64,000 bases of DNA from NCBI RefSeq assembly GCF_002906165.1, contig NZ_PPCN01000004.1:248001-312000 (forward strand). The letters run 5' to 3'. This document shows positions 26,900 to 35,112 of this stretch, piece by piece. The DNA comes from Roseibium marinum (GTDB lineage: Bacteria; Pseudomonadota; Alphaproteobacteria; Rhizobiales; Stappiaceae). Below the pieces are notes generated by a model. The model was not told the origin of the DNA. It worked only from the letters and a program-made list of their open reading frames with translations, and did no database searches. Position 1 is the stretch's first letter. Each line of letters opens with the position of its first letter. The position numbers were made by a program, and so were the translations under genes.

Positions 26900-27163
26900 G
26901 GGTGTGAACTTATAAATGAAGACGAAATGGCATGGGAAATGGCGAAACACCGTTAGGAAGTGTGCGCGGAGCGGGCTTTGTGCCCGGTCAAGCACGCTGA
27001 CGACACGGGGTGAGGCCATTTCCATGTCCTTCGGATTTGACCGAATTGGTCCTCATCTGCGTCGCGAAAGGCTCGAAAATGAACCACATTTCCTGCGCTT
27101 TCGCTCCTTGATGAAGACCAATTCGACTCAAACCATTTCATTTTCATTTATGAGTTCACACCC
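26900..27163. mobile_element. MITE-like element, TA-flanked, 264 bp
   Basis: Terminal inverted repeats of 31 bp with 3 mismatches: left begins GGGTGTGAACTTATAAATGA, and the right end in reverse begins GGGTGTGAACTCATAAATGA. TA flanks both ends (26898-26899, 27164-27165). Internal stem-loops: CGAATTGGTC/GACCAATTCG (27042-27051 with 27116-27125) and an imperfect pair at 26931-26943 with 27015-27026. There is no transposase. It lies between the divergent cytochrome c and MoxR genes. Confidence 0.82.
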
Positions 27164-27265
27164 TAGGATGAACACGGGGATGACGCTTTGGGCCGAACTG
27201 TGGCATGGCTTCGATGCGCATCTGACTATATATAATTCGAAGAACACCGACGCACTGGAGGACAC

Positions 27266-28204
27266 ATGAGCCCGACCCCGCTTCCCGATTCCATCGAGGG
27301 CACTCTGGAACTGATGGACCGGGCGGGCTATGTCGCGGACCGGTCCCTGGCGACGGTCCTGCATCTTGCGTTGAAGATGAAGCGGCCGCTCTTTCTGGAA
27401 GGTGAGGCCGGTGTGGGCAAGACGGAAATCGCCAAGGTGCTTGCCACCACCCTCGGCCGCGATCTCATCCGGCTTCAATGTTATGAAGGCCTCGACGTCG
27501 CCTCCGCGGTCTATGAGTGGAATTACGCGGCGCAAATGGTGGAAATCCGCGTCGCCGAGGCGTCGGGCGACATGGACCATACCGAGCTTTCCAAATCGAT
27601 CTTCGACGAGCGCTTCCTGATCAAGCGCCCCGTCCTGCAGGCTCTGGAACCATCCCTCTCAGGGGCTCCCGTCTTTCTCATCGATGAACTGGACCGCGCC
27701 GACGAGGCGTTCGAAGCCTTTCTTCTGGAAGTGCTCGCGGACAATCAGGTTACCGTTCCAGAACTTGGAACCATCCGGGCGGACGAACCTCCGATCGTCA
27801 TCATCACCACCAACCGCACCCGCGAAATTCACGACGCCTTGAAGCGCCGCTGCCTCTATCACTGGGTCGATTATCCGGATGCGGAGCGGGAACTGGAGAT
27901 CGTCCGGCGCAAGGTTCCAGGCGCCGCGCAGCGGTTGGCGGGTGAAGTTGTTGCCTTCGTTCAAAAACTGCGCGCTGAAGAGGATCTGTTCAAGCAGCCC
28001 GGTGTCGCCGAAACGCTCGATTGGGCAACAGCGCTTTCCGAACTGAATGAAATCGCTCTCGACCCGGACATGGCGTCCGACACGCTTGGCGTCCTGTTGA
28101 AATACCAGGACGACATAGAACGCGTACGCGGCTCGAAGGTGCGGCAGATGATCGATGACATCCGCAAGGAAACGCCTCACCAGCAGTCGATGCCGACGGT
28201 ATAG
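27266..28204 (+). CDS. MoxR-family AAA+ ATPase (CoxD-like)
   Basis: 312 residues. Walker A GEAGVGKTE, Walker B FLIDELDRAD, sensor region IITTNRTREIHDALKRRC. MoxR ATPases with a VWA partner act as chaperone-like machines for metal-enzyme maturation; CoxD/CoxE activate molybdenum CO dehydrogenase. The partner VWA gene starts 35 bases downstream. No cox structural genes lie in the window, so the client is unknown. Confidence 0.92.
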   Translation: MSPTPLPDSIEGTLELMDRAGYVADRSLATVLHLALKMKRPLFLEGEAGVGKTEIAKVLATTLGRDLIRLQCYEGLDVASAVYEWNYAAQMVEIRVAEASGDMDHTELSKSIFDERFLIKRPVLQALEPSLSGAPVFLIDELDRADEAFEAFLLEVLADNQVTVPELGTIRADEPPIVIITTNRTREIHDALKRRCLYHWVDYPDAERELEIVRRKVPGAAQRLAGEVVAFVQKLRAEEDLFKQPGVAETLDWATALSELNEIALDPDMASDTLGVLLKYQDDIERVRGSKVRQMIDDIRKETPHQQSMPTV

Positions 28205-28239
28205 ATTGGCAACTATCCCGCTCCCCGCTACGCGCCGAC

Positions 28240-29496
28240 ATGGAGGCTCCCATTCAGCCCTCGCCTGAAATTCGCTCGCGCATAACGGACAATATCGTCT
28301 ATTTCGCCCGAACGCTGCGCAAGGCCGGTGTCCCCGTCGGGCCCGCCTCAGTCGTCGACGCGGTCTCCGCCGTGGAAGTCTCCGGCATTGAAAACAGAGA
28401 CGACCTCTATTGGACCCTGCACGCGGTCTTCGTGCGCCGCCACGAGCATCGGGTGCTGTTCGACGAGGCTTTCCGGATCTATTGGCAGAGCCGTGGCCTG
28501 GTCGAGAAGATGCTGGCGATCCTGTCGCCGGTTGCGCCCCCCCGCGGCGCGCCGCAAAAACCCCGGGCCGGCCAGACGCGCGTATCGCAGGCCTTTGAGG
28601 CCAACCGGGAGCGTATCGCGGAGGAAACCGTTCCGGAAATCGAGGTGGACGCCAAATTCACCGTGTCCGGCAAGGAATTGCTGCAGGCGAAGGATTTCGC
28701 GCAGATGACCGCCGACGAGATTGCCGCGGCGAAATCCGCGTTGCGCAAAATGGCCCTGCCGGTGGACAGGATCCGGCTCCGCCGTCTCAAGGCGGCCACA
28801 AGGGGACGCGTCGATCCGCGCCGGACGCTGCGCGCATCCATGCAGGCCGGCGGGGGCATCATCGACCTCAAGTTCCGAAAACCCGGTGAGAAACGCCCGC
28901 CCCTGATCGCGCTTTGCGACATATCCGGTTCCATGAGCCAGTATTCGCGCCTGCTTCTCCATTTTCTCCACGGGCTGACCGCCGAACGGCGCGACGTGCA
29001 TACTTTCCTGTTCGGAACGCGGCTTACCAATGTCACCCGGCAACTGAGAATGAAGGATCCGGACGAGTCCCTGGAAGCCTGTTCCGAAGGCGTGAAGGAC
29101 TGGTCCGGGGGCACGCGGATCGCCTCGGCCCTGCACGAGTTCAACCGGCACTGGTCGCGCCGGGTGCTATCGGGCCAGCCCACCGTGCTGCTGATTACCG
29201 ACGGGCTTGAACGCGATACCGACGAGGATCTGGAACGGGAGATGGACCGTCTGCACCGCTCCTGCCGCCGCCTGATCTGGCTCAATCCCCTGCTCCGCTT
29301 CGAGGGTTTCGAAGCCAAGGCCAAGGGCATCCGCGCCATGCTGCCTCATGTCGACGAATTCCGCGCCGTGCATTCGCTGGATGCGGTTGCGGACCTTGTA
29401 ACGGCCTTGTCCGGCTCGCGCCGCACGGCAACCGCGGATCCGCGAAACTGGCTTCACCCCACTGTGTCGGCGCAGGATCGACCTGCTTCCACGTGA
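28240..29496 (+). CDS. VWA-domain protein, CoxE-like
   Basis: 418 residues. The C-terminal von Willebrand A domain (about 215-395) has an intact metal-ion adhesion site DISGSMSQYS, with SGGTRIA and TDGLERD completing it. The N-terminal helical region is CoxE/YehP-like. It works with the MoxR ATPase encoded immediately upstream. The length is typical for CoxE-like proteins. Confidence 0.9.
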   Translation: MEAPIQPSPEIRSRITDNIVYFARTLRKAGVPVGPASVVDAVSAVEVSGIENRDDLYWTLHAVFVRRHEHRVLFDEAFRIYWQSRGLVEKMLAILSPVAPPRGAPQKPRAGQTRVSQAFEANRERIAEETVPEIEVDAKFTVSGKELLQAKDFAQMTADEIAAAKSALRKMALPVDRIRLRRLKAATRGRVDPRRTLRASMQAGGGIIDLKFRKPGEKRPPLIALCDISGSMSQYSRLLLHFLHGLTAERRDVHTFLFGTRLTNVTRQLRMKDPDESLEACSEGVKDWSGGTRIASALHEFNRHWSRRVLSGQPTVLLITDGLERDTDEDLEREMDRLHRSCRRLIWLNPLLRFEGFEAKAKGIRAMLPHVDEFRAVHSLDAVADLVTALSGSRRTATADPRNWLHPTVSAQDRPAST

Positions 29497-29536
29497 AAGC
29501 AGAAAAAATCATTTATTACAATTTGTTATAGCATCC

Positions 29537-30451
29537 TCAAGGAATGTGATCGAAGCCGTGGAGGCCGTCGTTCCCACGGCTGACCCGATCCGGCAAGTTG
29601 CCTTGATCGCGGAGCCGAACGAAGCCTTGCTCATGCTTGCGATTGTCCAGATAGAGCCCCAGGACCAGGGCGAGACAGAGCAGCAGCCAGCTTGTGCCGG
29701 CGAAGGCAAATTCGAACGGCGTTCGGAATGCCGGAGAAATCTCGAATTTGTGAAGCAGAACCGCGCCCATGATGATCGGCAGCAGGTAAAGCGCCAGCAC
29801 AGTGAACTGGAAGTAAAACGATGACCGTGCCGTCCGGAAAACACTGTGAAACGGCAACTGGTCCCGCAACCGGTATATCAGATCGAGGCAAACAAGGATC
29901 ATGGCGACCTGGGTGATAAGCGAAAGCCCGTTGCCCCAGAGAAAAAAGGAATAAGCGGTTTCGATCAGCCCGAGCGAGAGCACCGCCAGGCTGCAGGAAA
30001 CCGCCAGCAGCTTGACGGCCATCTGGCGCTCAGGCGCCAGCTCATATGCGAAACAGCACAGCAGGAACAGCGCGGTTTCCACCGAAAAGCGGCCGTAAAG
30101 ACCGACCGTTTCCAGCGCAACCACAATGTGCCCGCCAGTGAAGGCAGACAGGTGGCTCGGATAAAGGGCTTCCAGTATCCGCAGTACGCAAAGCGCTATG
30201 AAGATCCACGACAGACCGCCCCTGATCCAGACGGAGCTGTCCCATTCCGGACGAAAGAGGATCGCGCATGCGAGAACCAGAAATCCGGCGGCGGTCACGG
30301 GATGCGTTGACGGCAGATTTCCTGAAAACGGGTCTCCGACCGAAAGAAAGACGTTATGCGCCAGACCGAATAGCACCACGAGCAGCAGCGAACAGCCAAT
30401 GAGCTGGTGGAACAGGGGACTTTCAAAGTCTGACAGTTCGAAATCGGTCAT
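29537..30451 (-). CDS. Multi-pass membrane protein of unknown function
   Basis: 304 residues with about 8 hydrophobic segments (for example LIGCSLLLVVLFGLAHNVFL, AAGFLVLACAILF, LYLLPIIMGAVLLH). It ends in a short charged tail (RKHEQGFVRLRDQ). The start at 30451 (MTDFELSDFESP) avoids an Arg-rich leader. I do not recognise the family. The layout resembles membrane sensor modules (7TM/MASE-type) without an attached output domain. It is convergent with the VWA gene. Confidence 0.7.
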   Translation of the reverse strand: MTDFELSDFESPLFHQLIGCSLLLVVLFGLAHNVFLSVGDPFSGNLPSTHPVTAAGFLVLACAILFRPEWDSSVWIRGGLSWIFIALCVLRILEALYPSHLSAFTGGHIVVALETVGLYGRFSVETALFLLCCFAYELAPERQMAVKLLAVSCSLAVLSLGLIETAYSFFLWGNGLSLITQVAMILVCLDLIYRLRDQLPFHSVFRTARSSFYFQFTVLALYLLPIIMGAVLLHKFEISPAFRTPFEFAFAGTSWLLLCLALVLGLYLDNRKHEQGFVRLRDQGNLPDRVSRGNDGLHGFDHIP

Positions 30452-30698
30452 GTTCAGCCAATATCTGTCACCCGAAGATCGGGAACGCCGCATAGCAAGA
30501 ACAGGTTATAGTGAACATGGATATACGCGCAATAGTTGAGCCGCTTTTAAAGAAGCTTTCATGGTAAGATCTACAAGAGATATTTTTTTGGATGCGAAAA
30601 TTACAGAAGCCTCACACGCCTAGGCGATTGATTCCGGACGCTTCTTCGTATGACCTGAGGCCAGAGCCTATTCATGTGCTTGCTATGGGTTATGAACT

Positions 30699-31220
30699 CT
30701 AGGGAAGCGCAATAACAGGCGTGCTGACGCTGACCCGCTGAAACAGGTCCTGAATATCGTGATTGGCCATGCGGATGCATCCGTAGGAAACGGCGCGGCC
30801 GATCGATCCAGGCCGATTGGTGCCGTGAATGGCGTAGTTGCCGTTCGACAGGGTCATCGCGGCAACGCCCATCGGGTTGTTCGGCGCCCCGCCCCGGATG
30901 ACGGTGGGAAGATGCGGGAAATCCCGGCGCACTTCCGGCGACGGCGCCCAGTCGGGTTTGACGTATTTCGCCGTGATCAGAGCATTGCCCGTCCAGGCTT
31001 TCCGCCGTTTGCCGACGGCCACACTGTAGCGGATCGCCCTTTGCCCCCTCAAAACCAGGTACAGCCGTTTCTCGGAGTTTTTGATGACGATTGTGCCGGG
31101 CCGGAACCTGGCATCGGCAAACCCGACCATTTCGGCCGCATGAGCAGGCGGCGTCACCCCGCTCAGCGGCATCAAGGCAAGCACCGGCAACATCAATCGG
31201 AACAAGAACTTTAAATACAT
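30699..31220 (-). CDS. L,D-transpeptidase (YkuD domain)
   Basis: 173 residues with a signal peptide (LMLPVLALMPLSGVTPPAHA) and a YkuD catalytic domain having AIHGTNRPGSIGRAVSYGC followed by IRM; Cys in SYGC is the nucleophile and His in IHGTN a catalytic partner. It makes 3-3 cross-links in peptidoglycan or attaches proteins to it in the periplasm. The start at 31220 is preferred as it places the signal peptide at the N-terminus. It is divergent from the YceI gene. Confidence 0.92.
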   Translation of the reverse strand: MYLKFLFRLMLPVLALMPLSGVTPPAHAAEMVGFADARFRPGTIVIKNSEKRLYLVLRGQRAIRYSVAVGKRRKAWTGNALITAKYVKPDWAPSPEVRRDFPHLPTVIRGGAPNNPMGVAAMTLSNGNYAIHGTNRPGSIGRAVSYGCIRMANHDIQDLFQRVSVSTPVIALP

Positions 31221-31478
31221 GGCTTTTCCCGAACTTTTGCCGGACAATACAGCCGAGGCTCGTCGGATTGAACGCGTCCACCATCATTTTCTTTCCGAAA
31301 GGTTAACGGGGCGGTGACCGGCACGGCGCTTGGGCCACGGACCCATCCGCTGTGACGCTGAACACTATGCCGGGCGCGGTTCAACGCGATAATTCCCCTG
31401 CAGCTTCGGTCCGGAGAGCGAGAAGCCTTTCCGTCTTCGCCGATTGTGTAGCCGATGATCCAGTAGAAGGACTGAAAA

Positions 31479-32093
31479 ATGACCTCTTTCGATACCGTGC
31501 AAACCACTTTCGCCGGACGCCTCGTAGCCTCCTTGAAGGTTTTGGCCCTTGCCCTTCCTGTTCTCTCCGCCTCCGTCCCGGCTCTGGCTGGACCTATTTC
31601 CGGAACCTATGTGCTTTCGCCGGCCCAGATCGACACCGGCTTTTCTGTGCGCGTCCTCGGCCGCGGCTCCGTGAACGGACAATTCAACAAGGTTTCCGGC
31701 AAGATGGTCCTCGACCAGAACCGGCCGGAAAAAAGCCGTGTAAGCGTGACGATCGACCTTGCAAGCGTGCAGACCGACAATGACAAGGTCACCGGTTTCC
31801 TGAAAAGCGCGGCCATGTTCGACGTCGCCAAATATCCGCTCGCGGATTTTCGCAGCACAAGGGTTCGCATCACCGGGGCGAATTCCGCCGAGGTCGAAGG
31901 TATCCTGACGCTGCGCGGCATGAAGAAACGCACCAAGCTCTCCGTGACCGTGACCGGCACCGGAGCGGGCGGACGTGTCGGTTTTGAAGTCACCGGCGGT
32001 TTCTTGAGGAGTCTTTACGGCATGGAGATCGGCCTGCCGATCTACGCCGACAAGGTCAACCTGAAGATCACCGGCACGGGGCAGCGCGGATAG
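31479..32093 (+). CDS. YceI-family periplasmic lipid-binding-like protein
   Basis: 204 residues: a signal peptide (LALALPVLSASVPALAG) and a YceI lipocalin-like beta barrel with GTYVLSPAQIDTGFSVR, FDVAKYPLADFRS and LTLRGMKKRTKL. Family members bind isoprenoid chains such as polyprenyl quinones. AAGGAC lies about 7 bases before the ATG. The gene ends just before a strong hairpin shared with the convergent gene. Confidence 0.9.
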   Translation: MTSFDTVQTTFAGRLVASLKVLALALPVLSASVPALAGPISGTYVLSPAQIDTGFSVRVLGRGSVNGQFNKVSGKMVLDQNRPEKSRVSVTIDLASVQTDNDKVTGFLKSAAMFDVAKYPLADFRSTRVRITGANSAEVEGILTLRGMKKRTKLSVTVTGTGAGGRVGFEVTGGFLRSLYGMEIGLPIYADKVNLKITGTGQRG

Positions 32094-32121
32094 AACCCGT
32101 CACACTCATATTCTGAATTAA

Positions 32122-32145
32122 CCCTTCCGGATCATGCCGGAAGGG
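32122..32145. terminator. Bidirectional terminator hairpin
   Basis: CCCTTCCGG, 6-base loop, CCGGAAGGG: a perfect 9-bp stem between the convergent YceI and substrate-binding protein genes. The plus strand continues CTATTTTCG. It is placed to serve both transcripts. Confidence 0.75.
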
Positions 32146-33252
32146 CTATTTTCGCAGGACCTCGCCGTCCCGCCATTCATACCAGACATAACCCGGTACA
32201 TTGCTGTCGCCGTTCTGATCGAAGGAAACGGCCCCGATCACGGTCTGGAACGTACCTTCTCGGAGAGCAGCGGCGACCGCTTCTTCAGACGTCCCGCCCG
32301 CGGCTTCCGCCGCCTGGGCCCAGGCCTGAATAGCCGCATAGGTCGTCAGGGCGTAGCGTTCCGCCGGATTGCCAGCTTCCTCCAGAACGCTTACCAGATC
32401 GCGGGCGGAAAGAATGTCGCGCGGATCTTGCGGATAGCTCACCAGGGTGCCGTTGCCCGCCGGTCCCGCCACGGACCAGAATTCCTCCGTCATCAGTGCG
32501 TCCCCGGAAACCATCACCGCTTCCAGGCCCTGACGGTTCATTTCAAGCCTGATCAGTCCGGCTTCCGGATGATACCCGCCCAGATAGACAACGCCGACAT
32601 CTTCCAGGCCCAGCCGGGACACAAGCCCGCTGTAATCCTGGCCGCCGGAATCGAACCCGTAAGACATGCTTTCCGACTTGCCCAGGCGGTTCATCTCGAT
32701 CTTGACCGCGTCAGCGAGGCTTTTTCCGTAAGCGGTCTTGTCGTGAAGGATCGCGACACGCGCGTCGCCGAACTCCTCCGCCAGAAGGCGCCCGGCAAGC
32801 CTGCCCTGCTGGTCATCTCTAGGCGCCAGCCGGAAGATGCCGGCTCCAGGACGCTGATCGGTGTAACCTGGCAGGGTGGTCGCCGGAGAGATCTGTACGA
32901 TACCCGCCCCGGAATAAACCTCGCTTGCCGCGATCGACCCGCTGAAACAGAAATGCCCGGCAACGAATTTGACTCCCTTGCCGATCATCTGGTTGGCAAC
33001 GGCAGTTGCCGTCTCCGCACCACAGGAATCGTCCGCGACTTCGAGAACAAGCGGCTCACCATTGACACCGCCGGCTGCATTGATGTCGGCGACCGCCTGT
33101 TCGGCACCCGCCAGCATCTGGGCGCCGAATGCGGCGAACTGGCCTTTCATCGGCCCGGCGACCGCAATCGGAATATCGGCAAGGGCCGGCCCGCTGAGGA
33201 GACTGCAAACCAGAACGGTCACTCTGGCGGCAAGCTGCCGATTTTTCATCAT
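32146..33252 (-). CDS. Branched-chain amino acid ABC substrate-binding protein
   Basis: 368 residues with a signal peptide (MMKNRQLAARVTVLVCSLLS then GPALA) and a Leu/Ile/Val-binding (periplasmic binding protein type 1) fold: IAVAGPMKGQFAAFGAQM, ADINAAGGVNGEPL, DDSCGAETA, YGKSLADAV. The start at 33252 or 33249 is supported by GGGAGA just upstream. No permease or ATPase genes adjoin it, so it is an orphan receptor that probably shares a transporter encoded elsewhere; ligand not known. Confidence 0.9.
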   Translation of the reverse strand: MMKNRQLAARVTVLVCSLLSGPALADIPIAVAGPMKGQFAAFGAQMLAGAEQAVADINAAGGVNGEPLVLEVADDSCGAETATAVANQMIGKGVKFVAGHFCFSGSIAASEVYSGAGIVQISPATTLPGYTDQRPGAGIFRLAPRDDQQGRLAGRLLAEEFGDARVAILHDKTAYGKSLADAVKIEMNRLGKSESMSYGFDSGGQDYSGLVSRLGLEDVGVVYLGGYHPEAGLIRLEMNRQGLEAVMVSGDALMTEEFWSVAGPAGNGTLVSYPQDPRDILSARDLVSVLEEAGNPAERYALTTYAAIQAWAQAAEAAGGTSEEAVAAALREGTFQTVIGAVSFDQNGDSNVPGYVWYEWRDGEVLRK

Positions 33253-33470
33253 TCTCCCGAAAATCCTTTTTTCTCGCCTCCTACCCCTAACCTGAGCGCA
33301 AACCGAGCTCAATCCGGCTTGTCTAAATAATGTTATCCCGCTCGAATACACGTTCGCGAGCCGGTCCAGCCGGATCGCTATGATTGCGCCTTTGATCTGG
33401 GACCCATAAACTTCCGCCGCACCCTGGGCCTTGCCCGATTCCATCGCCGCTGTCCCATGGAGCAGACAGA

Positions 33471-33998
33471 ATGTCCCCATCCTCTTCAGATCCGGCAGAT
33501 CAGGCCAGGCTGCCGCTCGACATGAAGATTTTCCGGGAAGCGATGAGCCGCATTGCCGCCGCCGTCCATGTGGTTACCACAGACGGACCGGCCGGCCGCA
33601 TGGGAGCAACCGTTTCCGCCGCCTGTTCCGTCAGTGACGATCCGCCCAGCATTCTGATCTGCCTCAACCGGGAAACGCGTATCCACGGAGCGGTTCTGAA
33701 AAACCGCTGTTTCTGCCTCAACACGCTCAGCGACGATCACGAGGCGATTTCCGATGCCTTTGCCGGACGCGAAAATCTGGACATGCCGGACAGGTTCGCC
33801 AAAGGAGACTGGATACCGCTGGCGACGGGCTGCCCGGCACTGGACAGCGCGCGTCTCAGTGTCGATTGCGACGTGTTTTCGGTCACTGAAATGGGCACGC
33901 ACTCAATCATCGTCGGCACGGTCGCCGATTTGCGCATGACCGATCCGGGCAAATCCCTGCTCTATGTCCGAAGGGGCTACAAAAGCCTCGACACGTAA
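33471..33998 (+). CDS. Flavin reductase-like FMN-binding protein
   Basis: 175 residues of the flavin reductase family (FMN-binding split barrel): MKIFREAMSRIAAAVHVVTT, GATVSAACSVSDDPPSILIC, FCLNTLSD. Members supply reduced flavin to two-component monooxygenases. No monooxygenase gene lies beside it. It is divergent from the amino-acid binding protein gene and 55 bases ahead of the P1 peptidase gene, possibly in the same transcript. Confidence 0.88.
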   Translation: MSPSSSDPADQARLPLDMKIFREAMSRIAAAVHVVTTDGPAGRMGATVSAACSVSDDPPSILICLNRETRIHGAVLKNRCFCLNTLSDDHEAISDAFAGRENLDMPDRFAKGDWIPLATGCPALDSARLSVDCDVFSVTEMGTHSIIVGTVADLRMTDPGKSLLYVRRGYKSLDT

Positions 33999-34053
33999 GC
34001 ACTTGACGATCAAACTCGTCTTTCCGCCACGCGACATCTGGGACAGACACCTC

Positions 34054-35058
34054 ATGGCCGGCCTGCGCAATCTGATCACCGATGTTCCCGGCCTGAAAGT
34101 CGGCAACGCATCCGACCAGGAGCTGAAATCCGGGGCGACTGTCCTTGTTCCGGACGAGCCCGCGGTTACCTCCGTCGCCATTCACGGCGGTGCGCCGGGA
34201 ACGCGGGAAATCGCGCTGCTGGAGCCGGAACAGACCGTGGAAAAGATCGATGCCATCGTGCTGGCGGGCGGCTCCGCCTTCGGCCTGGATGCCGGCGCCG
34301 GGGTCCAGGGGCGCCTGGCGGAACTCGGTTACGGCTTCCAAATCGGTCCGGTGCGGGTGCCGATCGTCCCCACAGCCATCCTGTTCGATCTCCTGAACGG
34401 CGGCGACAAGAGCTGGGGCCAGGCGGCCCCTTACCGCGATCTCGGCCGGGCCGCGCTGGATGCGATCGGTCATGATTTCCCCCTCGGCTCGATCGGTGCG
34501 GGAACCGGGGCGACAACGGCCAACCTCAAGGGCGGCCTCGGGTCCGCGTCCATGGTTCTGGAAAACGGCGTCACGGTCGGGGCAATTGTCGCGGTGAACG
34601 CCCTCGGCCGCGCAACGCTCGGGGACAGCGCGCACTTCTGGGCCGCCCCTTTCGAAATCGGCGGCGAATTCGGCGGTCTGGGCATGCCCCACCCCTTCCC
34701 GCAGGACGCAGTTCTGGTCAGAACCAAACTGGACGGGCTGAAAGCCGGTGCCAACACCACGATCGCCGCCGTTGCCACCGACGCGATCCTGACGAAGGGT
34801 GAAGCCAAGCGCCTCGCCGTCATGGCCCATGACGGGCTCGCCCGGGCTTTATGGCCGGCCCATACCCCGCTCGACGGAGATCTGGTATTCGCGCTGTCCA
34901 CCGGCCAGCGCAGAATGGAAAACGGTCTGGAGGATATGGTGCAACTCGGTGCGGGTGCGGCCTCCTGCCTCGCCCGCGCCATTGCCAGGGGCATATATCA
35001 CGCGACGCCGGCTGTGGGCGATCCCGTTCCGACGTGGCGGCAGCGCTTCGGATCCTGA
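34054..35058 (+). CDS. P1/DmpA-family N-terminal nucleophile peptidase
   Basis: 334 residues of the DmpA/NylC-like P1 family: NLITDVPGLKVGNASD, IVLAGGSAFGLDAGAGVQ, GSIGAGTGATTANLKGG, GAIVAVNALG. These proteins cleave themselves to expose an N-terminal Ser/Thr nucleophile and act as aminopeptidases, beta-peptidases or nylon-oligomer hydrolases. The cleavage site is expected after about residue 200; I cannot fix the residue by eye. The start at 34054 gives the usual N-terminus (MAGLRNLITDV). Confidence 0.87.
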   Translation: MAGLRNLITDVPGLKVGNASDQELKSGATVLVPDEPAVTSVAIHGGAPGTREIALLEPEQTVEKIDAIVLAGGSAFGLDAGAGVQGRLAELGYGFQIGPVRVPIVPTAILFDLLNGGDKSWGQAAPYRDLGRAALDAIGHDFPLGSIGAGTGATTANLKGGLGSASMVLENGVTVGAIVAVNALGRATLGDSAHFWAAPFEIGGEFGGLGMPHPFPQDAVLVRTKLDGLKAGANTTIAAVATDAILTKGEAKRLAVMAHDGLARALWPAHTPLDGDLVFALSTGQRRMENGLEDMVQLGAGAASCLARAIARGIYHATPAVGDPVPTWRQRFGS

Positions 35059-35112
35059 GGGCTCGATGAGTTCGCACTCTTGCGTCAAAGGTCAATTTTC
35101 CGAAAGACACAT

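Noticed and set aside
26953..27147. Small open frame inside the second MITE
   Set aside because: Lies wholly within the inverted-repeat element, lacks a ribosome binding site and any transposase motif.
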